Assembly (NCBI GenBank): GCA_031267685.1
Contig: JAIRYV010000095.1
Location: 1-42,101, forward strand
Reading direction: 5' to 3'
DNA from: Treponema sp.
Lineage (GTDB): Bacteria > Spirochaetota > Spirochaetia > Treponematales > Breznakiellaceae
Length of the DNA stretch: 42,101 bases
Below, piece after piece: positions 8,947 to 18,013 of this stretch. How positions within the stretch are numbered: position 1 is the first letter of the stretch; every line of letters begins with the position of its first letter. The notes beneath the pieces are model-generated. The model did no database searches and was not told where the DNA came from. It saw only the letters and a list, made by a program, of their open reading frames with translations. Both the position numbers and the translations under genes were made by a program.

Positions 8947-11367
8947 ATGTACAAGTCTTACATTGCTCTTGAAGTACGGATTCGGTTCCCGTCGGAGGCC
9001 AAGGTGTTCTGCGCCTGTGCGGTTAATAACGCCGCTATCTCCTGTCCGGTGTGCCGGGGGGAAAGCGGCGCGGTTCCCCTGCTCAACACGTTAGCAACGC
9101 GCAAAGCGTACCTGCTCATTCAGGGATTGCACGGCTCTATCACACGGGAACCTGTGTATGAGCGAAACATGAGTATGTCAGCTTTGCTTGATGGTCATAC
9201 GCTTTCGCGCTTGTCCGTGAAGCTCGGCGTTGATGCTGGCATTGACATCATGTTTCACCGTAGGAAGAAGCATATTCGTATTACTGAAATACGCCTGGAG
9301 GAAGATGCGGGCAGGCTGATCCACCGCACTGTTGAAGCGTCTCAGGCAGTGTCAGAGGCAGTGATGGATTATTCAAGCGTCGGTATGCCGAGCCTGCGGA
9401 TTTCAACTGCCGCTGATTTTGAGATTGGCGAGGAGGCTGAACTCTTTCTCCACGCGCTGCGAAGATTGATCCAGTATCTGGAACTGCTGCCTGGAACCCA
9501 GCTTGAAAATGTGATCCGCTGTAATGCATATATCGCTCTGGCAAACTACCCGGAAACGCCGATAACCTTTGTGAAATTGAGAAACCTCAACTCGTTTAAT
9601 TTTGTTACCAAAGCTATTAACCTGGAGCTTTCACGGCAGGAAGCCATTGTTACTGAGGGCGGTACAGTGGTTCCTGAAAGCCGGCTCTGGAACGAAGCCA
9701 AGAACGCGACTGAATCGTTTAAGAATAAATGGACTCGTAACGAGAAACCGCGTTTCATACTGGTTGAAGACCAGCCCTTTGCACCAGCAGAGGATATTCT
9801 TGAGCCTCTGGATAGCTTTTTTGTGGAACTGAGCGACACCCGCCGGAATCGCTTTATGGAAACATTCGGTCTTCCCTTGTATCTCGCTGAATTTGTCTGC
9901 GATGAAAAAAGCAGGGCAGACTACTTTGAGGAGACTGTGGCGCTTGGTGCGTCTCCAAAAGAAACAGCCCAGTGGATGGTTTCCTTTGTAATCAAAGCCC
10001 GCAAGCATTTTGGCAGCGCCAACGGTGAGGAAACGTCGCTCAGTCCCTTACGTTTTGCGGCAATTCTAAAAATGCTGGCAAGCAAGCGCATCCATGCGGG
10101 TATAGCGAAACAGCTCATTACTGCGGTGCTGGAAGAGTCCCGCGATCCTGAAGAGATTCTCCGTAAGCGGGGCTGGGAACAGATTACTGACCGCACGCTG
10201 ATTGAGGCGTTGGTTAAACGGATCATTGAGGAGAACCCGCAGGAAGTGCGCCGTATCCGCGAAGGCACGGCTGGGCCTATTCAGTTTCTGACGGGCATCA
10301 TCATGCGGGAAACACGCGGACTTGCGGAACCCATGCTGGTTAAGGACATACTCAAGGAGCAGCTCTCTGTTTCGCTGGTGTATGTGCTTTCCATGGGCGG
10401 AGCAATCTCAGGCCGCGTGTCAGACGATGGTAACCTTGAATGTGGCGATGAAAAAGTCTTGCGCGATCTGCTTGCTGGCAGTGTGGACATTTCCCACGTC
10501 TGCTTTGAGTCCATATTCGTTGGCCGCCTGCTCTCTGAGGAAATCGTACCATCAGACTGGGCTGCGCTTATTGAAACCATTGCTGAAAAACTCAATTCAG
10601 GAACTGCCAATGGCATTGTTGTTGCCCACGGAACTGACACGCTTCCCTACACTGCGCCGCTGCTCTACTGGCTCTTTGCCGATGCCAGCGCGCCCATTGT
10701 ACTGACCGCTTCTTCAACCACGCCGGCTGATGGGCATGAGGCCACACAAGCTATGAAGAAGGCTGTTGACCTTGCCCTCAGCAAACCCAAGGGCGTGTAT
10801 GTGGTGAATGGCGGCAAAGTGCTTTCGCCCCTTAACCTGAAGTTTGAGCGAATCGGTAGTGACGGATTCCGTAACTGGAATATGGATATACCGGTGTTTT
10901 CCGGGACTTCGCTCCTGAGCGAATCCATTGAGGCAAACCGCTATGTCTTATCCCAACTTCTTGAGGAAGCGGTGAACTCAATCTGCGTTGTCCGTATTTA
11001 CCCTGGTCTACGTTCCGACTACCTTACCGCGCTTATGGATAAAGGTGTCAGACACTTTTTTCTGGAACTCTACGACACAGGGACAGCAGGTTTTCGGGAA
11101 GGCCCCTATTCCTTGAAACGGGTGTTTACCGCAGGCAAGCGGCGAGGCACACGGTTCTACTGCACCTCTCAGCAGGAAGGCATTGTTGATTTTTCAGGTT
11201 ATGCGACGAGCCATGAACTATGGCGCGAAGGCGCAGTTCCTTTGGGCGCGTATACCACTGAAACCGCGGTTGCCCGCTTCCTCGCGGCCAGCATTATCGC
11301 TGACTCTGAGGAAGAACGGGCGCAGCTTATGGAAAGTGTGAGTCTGGAAGCTGGTAATCACGGCTAG
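8947..11367 (+). CDS. Fusion of GatB-like domain and L-asparaginase/GatD-like domain
   Basis: 806 aa. Residues 1-~470 follow GatB: zinc-type C22xC24...C33xxC36, IRITEIRLEEDAGRLIH, LRNLNSFNFVTKAI, and the C-terminal YqeY-like tail with FLTGIIMRETRGLAEP. Residues ~475-806 follow type-I asparaginase/GatD: H561GTDT565 and K632 are kept. In archaea GatD (asparaginase-like) and GatE (GatB-like) form the Glu-tRNA(Gln) amidotransferase, so this is an apparent one-chain analogue without the GatE AspRS-type insertion. Oddities: the first catalytic Thr of TGGTIA is Met483 (LSM-GG-AIS); the GatB GLExH motif is A7LEVR11, with His lost; the YFYPDLPKGYQISQ-type kinase segment is not recognisable. Activity may therefore be altered or absent. 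No ribosome binding site. Alternative role: an asparaginase or a tRNA/amide-binding protein. Confidence 0.85.
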   Translation: MYKSYIALEVRIRFPSEAKVFCACAVNNAAISCPVCRGESGAVPLLNTLATRKAYLLIQGLHGSITREPVYERNMSMSALLDGHTLSRLSVKLGVDAGIDIMFHRRKKHIRITEIRLEEDAGRLIHRTVEASQAVSEAVMDYSSVGMPSLRISTAADFEIGEEAELFLHALRRLIQYLELLPGTQLENVIRCNAYIALANYPETPITFVKLRNLNSFNFVTKAINLELSRQEAIVTEGGTVVPESRLWNEAKNATESFKNKWTRNEKPRFILVEDQPFAPAEDILEPLDSFFVELSDTRRNRFMETFGLPLYLAEFVCDEKSRADYFEETVALGASPKETAQWMVSFVIKARKHFGSANGEETSLSPLRFAAILKMLASKRIHAGIAKQLITAVLEESRDPEEILRKRGWEQITDRTLIEALVKRIIEENPQEVRRIREGTAGPIQFLTGIIMRETRGLAEPMLVKDILKEQLSVSLVYVLSMGGAISGRVSDDGNLECGDEKVLRDLLAGSVDISHVCFESIFVGRLLSEEIVPSDWAALIETIAEKLNSGTANGIVVAHGTDTLPYTAPLLYWLFADASAPIVLTASSTTPADGHEATQAMKKAVDLALSKPKGVYVVNGGKVLSPLNLKFERIGSDGFRNWNMDIPVFSGTSLLSESIEANRYVLSQLLEEAVNSICVVRIYPGLRSDYLTALMDKGVRHFFLELYDTGTAGFREGPYSLKRVFTAGKRRGTRFYCTSQQEGIVDFSGYATSHELWREGAVPLGAYTTETAVARFLAASIIADSEEERAQLMESVSLEAGNHG

Positions 11368-12157
11368 GCAAAGCGGGATTGTCGCCAGCCTTGTTCCAGC
11401 TTTGCCATATCCATGCGCCTTGAGTGCAGCGCAGTATTCCCTCCGCGCAAACATAGGTGTCAATCGCGCTGGAAACCTCAAGCCTGAGACTTTCGCCGCG
11501 GGCTTGGCCAAAAGCCAGGGCAAAGGGCGAAGACCCGATCCAGCAGGCCTCGGCGTTTAGCGGAATAAGCAGGGGTTCAGTCTTGCGCGACACGATACGG
11601 CGCTTGTCAAAACCCGACTGGGCTATTTGCAGACAAACCGTTTTCCAGTCCACAAGCCAGGGATCGTTGCGCACTTCCTCTTTAAGGCTGAGGTCGGACA
11701 GCAGTTCCCGGAACCTTGGCCAGTTAAAGTAAATAGGCAGCCTTGCTTCCTTGTCTGCGTGTACCGACGCGGAGGCTAACTCCCGATACACCAGCGCCTC
11801 AACCCCACCCAACCATGAAAGACGTATCCGCGAACCTTCCACATCAAACGGAAAGAGCGCGCCTGCGGGTTTCATCATGCCTGACCATACCCCCTGTTCC
11901 GGCCAGAACGGGTACGCGATGATGGGATTGGTCCACTCTTCGATGAGTGCCAGTCTCGGCGCGTTGCCGCAGCTTTCAAGCGATGCGGCCCCCTGCGGAC
12001 TTATCCACTCAACCTGCCAGCGTGGTTCTCCCAACAGTTCACGCCACGCTTCCGGTATGGACGGAAACTCAATCTCATACAGAGCCGTGCCATCTTCGGT
12101 ACATGCACACGCGCATATACCCAGCAGAACACAGCATAACAGTAAACAGTATTTCAT
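11327..12157 (-). CDS. Putative lipoprotein or secreted protein of unknown function
   Basis: 276 aa with an N-terminal hydrophobic signal (MKYCLLLCCVLLGICACAC) followed by acidic sequence. Several Cys near the end of the hydrophobic stretch (LLGICACAC) could serve as a lipobox, giving a periplasmic or outer-membrane lipoprotein; which Cys is used is unclear. The mature part is Trp-rich with no recognised domain. Its 3' end overlaps the 3' end of the convergent GatB-asparaginase gene by 41 bp, so the last 13 or so residues are antisense to that gene. No clear ribosome binding site precedes the ATG. Confidence 0.75.
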   Translation of the reverse strand: MKYCLLLCCVLLGICACACTEDGTALYEIEFPSIPEAWRELLGEPRWQVEWISPQGAASLESCGNAPRLALIEEWTNPIIAYPFWPEQGVWSGMMKPAGALFPFDVEGSRIRLSWLGGVEALVYRELASASVHADKEARLPIYFNWPRFRELLSDLSLKEEVRNDPWLVDWKTVCLQIAQSGFDKRRIVSRKTEPLLIPLNAEACWIGSSPFALAFGQARGESLRLEVSSAIDTYVCAEGILRCTQGAWIWQSWNKAGDNPALPSRDYQLPDSHFP

Positions 12158-12205
12158 ACTCTATTAAGGGAGCGCAATACCTTATCTGATTCAGCATCCT
12201 ATCCA

Positions 12206-12235
12206 TTGTGTCTGACATTTTATTTCCGATATTAT
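12206..12235 (+). promoter_or_regulatory. Promoter of the 12241 gene, likely leaderless
   Basis: TTGTGT (12206-12211), an 18-nt spacer, TATTAT (12230-12235). The ATG at 12241 follows after only five nucleotides and no Shine-Dalgarno sequence is present. Confidence 0.5.
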
Positions 12236-12240
12236 GAAGT

Positions 12241-13596
12241 ATGAACAGTAACGGTGATGACTACCCCAAAAAACTTGCTGAAGCTCTTGATGCCCAGTTG
12301 CTGTGGCTTAAAACTTCTGAACTGCCTTTGTTAAAAAACGAAGTTCACTCTTTTCAGACTGCATTCTCTCCATTGTACACCTACTTTCTCAGAAAGGGCA
12401 TAGTAAGCGAAGACCCGTACAAGCTCGAAGACAAGGCAGAGGAGATTCAGATACCGGAAACCAGAGCGTTTTCTGAATCTGAAAAACAAGAACAACTCAG
12501 CATCAGACTGGCGAGCTACGATAAGCAGCTAGAGCTTTTGGTGAATTCGTTCCAGTTCAATATAAAGTTTTTTACGCTTGAACGGGTTCGTCGTATACGG
12601 AATCTCATAAACTACATTAACTGGGCACATCTTTCGATTGACGCTGAGGATATCAATACCCGCACAGTCGCTGAGTTAGTGTTCACGGTACGGCTTACCG
12701 GAGACCATACGACTCAAAGCCTTATCAATGGAGCGCTCGACAGCCTGATGAAGACGATCGTTTCCATCAACAAGTATCTAAACACCATACAGAAGTATAA
12801 CCGGGAGGCGTACAAACTCGAACTGCGAAGAACCGTACTGGCAAATATGAATGAAACCCCAACGCTGAACCTGATAAAACAGAAAGCCATGATCTCCATG
12901 CCGAAAAGTCTGTTTTACCCGGAACTCGTGGAAGAAGTTTTGAGGGAAGATTATTCCCCAGGAGGAAGCATTGCACGGGCAGCCACGTTAGACAAACTCA
13001 CGATTGTTCCTGAAGAAAAGCCGAAGCTACCCAAAGAAGTGGTATTGAAAACTTTTTTGCTTGAAGGGCTTCAGACAATTGGAAGTATCGCCGCAACGTT
13101 AAGTGAAATCTGGCTCAAATTTGACGAGAACCAAAAGGTTCTTGAGAACCAGAAGAGAACCATGAAGGGAAAGTTACAACAGTTTTTCGTGCGGATATTG
13201 AACCTGAAGTCACGAAATGATCAGAGCATCTATGAGATTAAATATGTTGACAATGACAGAGGAACTTTGGTTCATGAACAGGTAGATTTCCATAACTTCA
13301 TGCTTGATCTGGAGGCAAGTGCCAAAAACTGCTCTTCAATAGTACGGATCACAGGGACACAGATCGAATCCCAGCTTCTTGAGACGCTTGATCAACAGAT
13401 ATTGGACATAGAGAAGCGCTACAAAACCCTTGTAGGGCTGGACGATTATTTTAAGTCCCAGATTAAGGCCGATGCTCACAGCCACGTAAAGGGCATAAAA
13501 CCGGAACTCTCAACTATCAAGAATGCGCTGATCAAGGTAAACCAGCAGCGTTCAGAATATTCAGCCGGAAGGAAAAGGTCGCCCGGTTCAAAATAG
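12241..13596 (+). CDS. Unknown helical protein (451 aa)
   Basis: No family recognised. The protein begins MNSNGDDYPKKLAEALDAQL and is soluble and strongly helical, with long charged amphipathic stretches (for example residues ~75-130 and ~275-320) that suggest coiled-coil or helical-bundle structure. No signal peptide. The C-terminus is basic (GRKRSPGSK). It sits alone between a divergent lipoprotein gene and the oppA-like gene. A -10-like TATTAT lies 5 nt before the start, and there is no ribosome binding site. Size and style resemble other spirochaete-specific hypothetical proteins, but I infer no function. Confidence 0.8.
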   Translation: MNSNGDDYPKKLAEALDAQLLWLKTSELPLLKNEVHSFQTAFSPLYTYFLRKGIVSEDPYKLEDKAEEIQIPETRAFSESEKQEQLSIRLASYDKQLELLVNSFQFNIKFFTLERVRRIRNLINYINWAHLSIDAEDINTRTVAELVFTVRLTGDHTTQSLINGALDSLMKTIVSINKYLNTIQKYNREAYKLELRRTVLANMNETPTLNLIKQKAMISMPKSLFYPELVEEVLREDYSPGGSIARAATLDKLTIVPEEKPKLPKEVVLKTFLLEGLQTIGSIAATLSEIWLKFDENQKVLENQKRTMKGKLQQFFVRILNLKSRNDQSIYEIKYVDNDRGTLVHEQVDFHNFMLDLEASAKNCSSIVRITGTQIESQLLETLDQQILDIEKRYKTLVGLDDYFKSQIKADAHSHVKGIKPELSTIKNALIKVNQQRSEYSAGRKRSPGSK

Positions 13597-13724
13597 GTGA
13601 TCAACACTAAGTGAGGTGTAATCGCATATCAGGGAAGCACAGCCGTTTCAGAGACCTTGAACGGGAGCTTTCTGACACCTTAAAACGAGGCTAAAAATTC
13701 TATGCGTTTATCCTCAGCGTATGT

Positions 13725-13748
13725 GGAGTTGTCTTGCGCGACAACTCC
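13725..13748. terminator. 9-bp hairpin between the 12241 gene and oppA-like gene
   Basis: Perfect inverted repeat GGAGTTGTC (13725-13733) / GACAACTCC (13740-13748) with loop TTGCGC. It lies 129 bp after the upstream stop and 68 bp before the next start. There is no T-run, so terminator function is tentative; it could instead be an operator. Confidence 0.4.
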
Positions 13749-13815
13749 AATACGGCTTAAACTTACTCATAAATAGAGACGTAACTGTAGTGCGTCTTAT
13801 TATGGAGGCAGATAC

Positions 13816-15447
13816 ATGATAACAGGCAATTTCAGACAACGGGGCTTGATGGTGGCGCTCATTTTGGCGTCTCTTTCCTGCACAATACTAGGAGCGCAGG
13901 AAAGAGAAGAGCCAAAGTTCACGACACCCCCGCGTCCCCGCGCAAGTGTGCGCGATGAGCTTACCATAAGCTTTTCATCCGGGAATATGGAACTCGACAT
14001 CCGTAAGGCATACCTTGCCGATGAAGCCCAGCTTTTTACGGCACTCTACGAAGGGCTTTTTTCCTATCACCCCTATACCATGTCGCCCGTGCCGGCACTG
14101 GCCGCCACTTGGGAGGTTTCAGAGGATAAAAAACAGTGGACATTCACCATCCGCGACGACGCCAAATACTGGAACGGCGATCCAGTTACGGCTGAGGATT
14201 TCCGTGCGGCTTGGTTATCCCAGCTCAGCCCTGCGCGTGAGTCGCCCTACTCCTCCCTCTTTGACATTATCGTAGGCGCACGAAACTACCGGCTTGGCCG
14301 CCAACGCGATGCTAACAGGGTTGGCATCGAAGCGCGGGACGCACAGACCCTGATTGTACGTCTGACAGCTCCAGCCGCGTTCTTCCCTAGTATGCTTTGC
14401 CATCACTCGTTCAGTCCTATTCACCCGTCTATGCTGGATAAGAAAAACTGGAGCAGAGAGCCGCCTATTTCCAATGGCCCATTCAAGATACAGGAACAGG
14501 ATAGTTCCCATATCGTTATGGTTAAAAACGAGCAGTATTGGGATGTCCAAAATGTGGCGCTGAACAAGCTCACCGCACGGTTAGCCAATGACGCCAATGA
14601 GTCATCGCTACTGTGGAATAGCGGCGAAGTTCACTGGATCATCGGTGATGTAAACCTTGATACACTCGTTGATTCACGTGGTATTTCGTTCAATGCTATG
14701 TTTGCCACACACTATTACTTCTTCCGCGCAGCCAACGCTCCCTGGAATGATTACCGGGTCAGGCGAGCGCTGAGCCTTGCCCTGCCTTGGGAAGAAATCC
14801 GCTCTATATACACCCTGCCAGCGAAAACGCTTGTTTATCCGATTTCAGGCTATCCAGCAATCGATGGCCTTGATGCCACTGATCCTGAAGAGTCAGCCCG
14901 GCTTCTGGCTGAGGCAGGCTTTTCTCAGGGACGGGGCCTGCCCGAACTGGTGATTAAAATTACGCCGTCGCAAGACGCAGCGCGTATCGCGGAGTTTATG
15001 GCTAACGCATGGACAGCACTCGGCGTGAAAACACGGGTACAGGTCGTCTCCTATGACCAGTATTTTGACGCGGTCAAGCAGAATGACTATACCATTGCTT
15101 TCTCAACTTGGATCGGAGACTTTCCTGACCCGTATACTTTTCTCCAGATGTGGCGCCGAGATTCTAACCTGAATGATGCAAAGTACAATGATGCTGACTA
15201 TGAAAAGCTGATGGAAAAAGCCATGAACGAGGAAGGTGAACAGCGCTTGGAAACCCTCGCCCAGGCAGAAGAACTGTTGCTTGACCGCGGCATCGTTCTG
15301 CCTATCTACTATTATCCGGCACTCAATATTATTGACACCGATGAACTGAATGGTTGGTATCCTAACGCGCTTGACATTCATCCCTTCAAGTACCTGGCAT
15401 TCAGGAGCCTTCGTCCCTTGCCCGGTGTGGCTCTGTTTTCTCGATGA
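13816..15447 (+). CDS. Oligopeptide ABC transporter substrate-binding protein (OppA-like)
   Basis: 543-aa extracytoplasmic binding protein of SBP family 5. An N-terminal signal sequence (GLMVALILASLSCTILGAQ) is followed by the family core: ALYEGLFSYHPYTMSPVPALA, WTFTIRDDAKYWNGDPVTAEDF and YTIAFSTWIGDFPDPYTFL. A Cys in the hydrophobic segment leaves open whether it is a lipoprotein. Start ATG 13816 has GGAGG at 13804-13808. No permease or ATPase genes are adjacent, so it probably serves a transporter encoded elsewhere. The stop overlaps the next start as ATGA, making it the first gene of a three-gene operon. Confidence 0.92.
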   Translation: MITGNFRQRGLMVALILASLSCTILGAQEREEPKFTTPPRPRASVRDELTISFSSGNMELDIRKAYLADEAQLFTALYEGLFSYHPYTMSPVPALAATWEVSEDKKQWTFTIRDDAKYWNGDPVTAEDFRAAWLSQLSPARESPYSSLFDIIVGARNYRLGRQRDANRVGIEARDAQTLIVRLTAPAAFFPSMLCHHSFSPIHPSMLDKKNWSREPPISNGPFKIQEQDSSHIVMVKNEQYWDVQNVALNKLTARLANDANESSLLWNSGEVHWIIGDVNLDTLVDSRGISFNAMFATHYYFFRAANAPWNDYRVRRALSLALPWEEIRSIYTLPAKTLVYPISGYPAIDGLDATDPEESARLLAEAGFSQGRGLPELVIKITPSQDAARIAEFMANAWTALGVKTRVQVVSYDQYFDAVKQNDYTIAFSTWIGDFPDPYTFLQMWRRDSNLNDAKYNDADYEKLMEKAMNEEGEQRLETLAQAEELLLDRGIVLPIYYYPALNIIDTDELNGWYPNALDIHPFKYLAFRSLRPLPGVALFSR

Positions 15448-16472
15448 ACGATACTGTTATCGGAGCTTTGAGTGCGGCGGAACTTTCGCCGCTTTTGAAG
15501 CTTTACTTCTGGGGAATCAACCTCATCAAAGCTATCCAGATCATAGAAAGCCCGGGGATCACTGCTCTTATGAAAGCGATCTCCACGCTGGGTTCTGTGA
15601 TGTTTTATCTGCCGATCCTGCTCTGGCTCTTCTGGTGTATCGACGAAAAGAAAGGCATCCGCTGTGTGTTTCTGTGCCTCTTATCAGCAGCGCTCAATAT
15701 CTTTATGAAAAACCTGTTGAAACAGCCGCGCCCCTTTAACTTTGAGCCAGCACTTGGACTGGCGTTTGAGTCAGATTACGGGATTCCCTCCGGCCATGCC
15801 CAGGTCTCCCTCACCTTCTGGGGCTTTCTGGCAAGCTGCTGGTTCAGAGCAGGAACAAATGCACGACAACGCTGGCTTGTATGGGTCTGCGCCATTGGCA
15901 TTATACTACTCATCGCGTTCTCCCGACTGTATCTGGGCGTTCACTTTCCTACAGATATACTGGCAGGCTGGCTTTTGGGCGTCCTTGTGCTGATACTGTA
16001 TCGGGTTCTGGAACCGCTCATAAGTAACGTGCTTGAACGCGGCGGAACCCGCGCCCGCATCCTCAGCGCTACGACGCTTGTCCTGCTGATGAATATGCTG
16101 GGCATAAATGTAATGCTCGGCGGCATCTTACTGGGCATAAGCGTTGGTTATAGCCTGTGCCTGAAACACGTACTGTTCAGCGCCCACACTGCAGGACAAA
16201 GGCCGCGTTATGCAGTGCGTGCCTCACGCTATCTGCTCGGCTTGATTGGTGCCGCGGCTATCGCCCTGTTTCTGCGCCTTGTCCTGCCCGGTGAACACAC
16301 GCTATTCACCGCAATCCCCTTGTGGAGCATAGGTTCGCCCTATACGAGCCTTGCTGAATTCCTGCTTACCGGCGCCCTTGGCCTATGGGCAGGTTTTGGT
16401 GCACCCTGGTGCTTTCTGCGCACTGGCCTTGCCCATGCCCGCAGCAAAGACCACGAGGATGTGCCACTATGA
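15444..16472 (+). CDS. PAP2-family membrane phosphatase
   Basis: Polytopic membrane enzyme, 342 aa, with all three PAP2 motifs: K89-x6-R96P97, P115SGH118, and S160R161-x5-H167-x3-D171. H118 and H167 are the expected catalytic residues. Family members dephosphorylate lipid phosphates such as undecaprenyl pyrophosphate or phosphatidic acid, or related substrates, at the membrane. The C-terminal ~150 residues add further hydrophobic segments beyond the core. It overlaps oppA by 4 bp and mnmE by 4 bp (ATGA in both cases), so the three genes are translationally coupled although functionally unrelated. Confidence 0.92.
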   Translation: MNDTVIGALSAAELSPLLKLYFWGINLIKAIQIIESPGITALMKAISTLGSVMFYLPILLWLFWCIDEKKGIRCVFLCLLSAALNIFMKNLLKQPRPFNFEPALGLAFESDYGIPSGHAQVSLTFWGFLASCWFRAGTNARQRWLVWVCAIGIILLIAFSRLYLGVHFPTDILAGWLLGVLVLILYRVLEPLISNVLERGGTRARILSATTLVLLMNMLGINVMLGGILLGISVGYSLCLKHVLFSAHTAGQRPRYAVRASRYLLGLIGAAAIALFLRLVLPGEHTLFTAIPLWSIGSPYTSLAEFLLTGALGLWAGFGAPWCFLRTGLAHARSKDHEDVPL

Positions 16473-17881
16473 AGCGTATCAATGACAGCGCCATGCCTGA
16501 CACCACCGGTTATAGTGCCGCACGCTATGGCGACAACGCGCCTATCGCAGCATTGGCAACACCACTCGCCGAAACCGCACTCGCACTCATAAGAAGTTCG
16601 GGCAAAGAGAGCCTCGCCCGTTTATCTACGGTCTTTTCCCGTCCAAAACAACTCCTCAATGCGCAAGGAAACAGTGTTATACATGGCTGGATACGTGATG
16701 CTAAAGGTCAGCGAATCGACGAAACGCTGATTTCAGTATACCGCGCCCCGCACAGTTACACGGGCGAAGATGGCGCGGATATCTCCTGCCACGGAGGAAT
16801 CGCCACGGTACGCTCCATACTGCGCATCCTGCACAGCGCGGGTTTTCGCGAAGCACTGCCCGGAGAATTCACCTTTCGCGCCTTCATGAATGGTAAGCTA
16901 GACCTCACCCGCGCTGAGTCCGTGATGGAACTAGTTTCCGCAAAAACCGAACGCGCCCGGAAACATGCCGTGAACCGCTTGGCAGGCGGCCTGGAACGGG
17001 AAATCTATGACGTTAAACGCCTGCTTGTACAGGTTCTCGCCGGAACTGAGCTGTTGTTGGACTACTCAGAGGACGAAGATGGCACTGATCAAGGCGTGAA
17101 ACTGCCAGATCGTCCGCTTGCCGAAGAAGCCTTGTCGCGTATGCGTGCGCTTGCCGCCTCCTATCGCATAGAAAAGCTCTATCACGACGGAGCACTCGTG
17201 GTGATTGCCGGACGTCCAAACGCAGGTAAGTCCAGCCTCTTCAATATTCTTATCAAAGAAGAACGTTCCATTGTTACCGATGTACCTGGTACTACGCGAG
17301 ACTGGGTAGAATCATTCATCTCAATTGAAAACATTCCCATACGTCTTGTTGACACAGCCGGCCTCTGCACTTCGTTTGACCTAGTGGAGCAGCTCGGCAT
17401 AGAACGAAGCCTGAATCTGCTCGCCGCCGCTGATCTCATCCTCTATATCATCGACGGCACGATTGGTATCACTGCTGAAGACGCCGACTTTCTGCACGAT
17501 CATGCTGCCCGCCCGCTTATCGCTGTGTGGAATAAGGCCGACCGCGCTCCATCTGCCCCTGACAACGCTATTGCCAGCAGCGCAAAAACGGGCGCAGGTC
17601 TCACCGCACTCTGCTCCGCCATAGCCGCTGCCCTGGCCTTACCCACTCACACTGTTCAGGCAAAAACCATAGGCATAGCCACAGAACGACAGAAAGCCTG
17701 TATTGATGCCGCCCTTGCCGCACTGGAAGAAGCCCTCTCCCTAGCGGACAAAGAACAGTCTCTGGACATCATCGCTCCGCTGCTTCGGGACGCGGTGAAC
17801 GCACTCGGTGAACTCACCGGCGAGGTATCCACTGCCGACATACTGAATGTGATGTTCAGCCGTTTTTGTGTAGGGAAATAA
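16469..17881 (+). CDS. mnmE: tRNA modification GTPase MnmE
   Basis: With MnmG, installs the 5-carboxymethylaminomethyl group on U34 of certain tRNAs. Start ATG 16469 is chosen because it overlaps the PAP2 stop (ATGA) and gives 470 aa, the family length; a longer frame from 16385 is inside the PAP2 gene. ATG 16493 is an alternative. N-terminal tetrahydrofolate-binding domain (IAALATPLAETALALIRSSG), helical domain, and inserted G domain: G1 G248RPNAGKSS256, switch region GTTRDWVES, DTAG and NKAD. The C-terminus FCVGK matches the conserved FC[IV]GK tail with the functional Cys. Confidence 0.96.
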   Translation: MKRINDSAMPDTTGYSAARYGDNAPIAALATPLAETALALIRSSGKESLARLSTVFSRPKQLLNAQGNSVIHGWIRDAKGQRIDETLISVYRAPHSYTGEDGADISCHGGIATVRSILRILHSAGFREALPGEFTFRAFMNGKLDLTRAESVMELVSAKTERARKHAVNRLAGGLEREIYDVKRLLVQVLAGTELLLDYSEDEDGTDQGVKLPDRPLAEEALSRMRALAASYRIEKLYHDGALVVIAGRPNAGKSSLFNILIKEERSIVTDVPGTTRDWVESFISIENIPIRLVDTAGLCTSFDLVEQLGIERSLNLLAAADLILYIIDGTIGITAEDADFLHDHAARPLIAVWNKADRAPSAPDNAIASSAKTGAGLTALCSAIAAALALPTHTVQAKTIGIATERQKACIDAALAALEEALSLADKEQSLDIIAPLLRDAVNALGELTGEVSTADILNVMFSRFCVGK

Positions 17882-17907
17882 GAAGTCGTAAGCGCTTTAG
17901 GTTTGTA

Positions 17908-17969
17908 TAATATTGTATAAAAATAATATTGTATAAAATAGTATTGACAAGCTATTTTATACAATATTA
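17908..17969. promoter_or_regulatory. AT-rich operator with three 15-bp sites and embedded -35
   Basis: The 15-mer TAATATTGTATAAAA occurs as a direct pair (17908-17922, 17924-17938) and once inverted (17955-17969). The second and third copies belong to a perfect 18-bp inverted repeat (17924-17941 / 17952-17969). The 10-nt spacer between the arms contains TTGACA (17944-17949), a consensus -35. A repressor bound here would cover the promoter. No regulator gene is adjacent. It lies 45 bp before the nitroreductase start, and is much more AT-rich than its surroundings. Confidence 0.8.
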
Positions 17970-18013
17970 GAGTAAATTGTTGATGTTTTATGCATATTAA
18001 AGGAGCAATTTGA

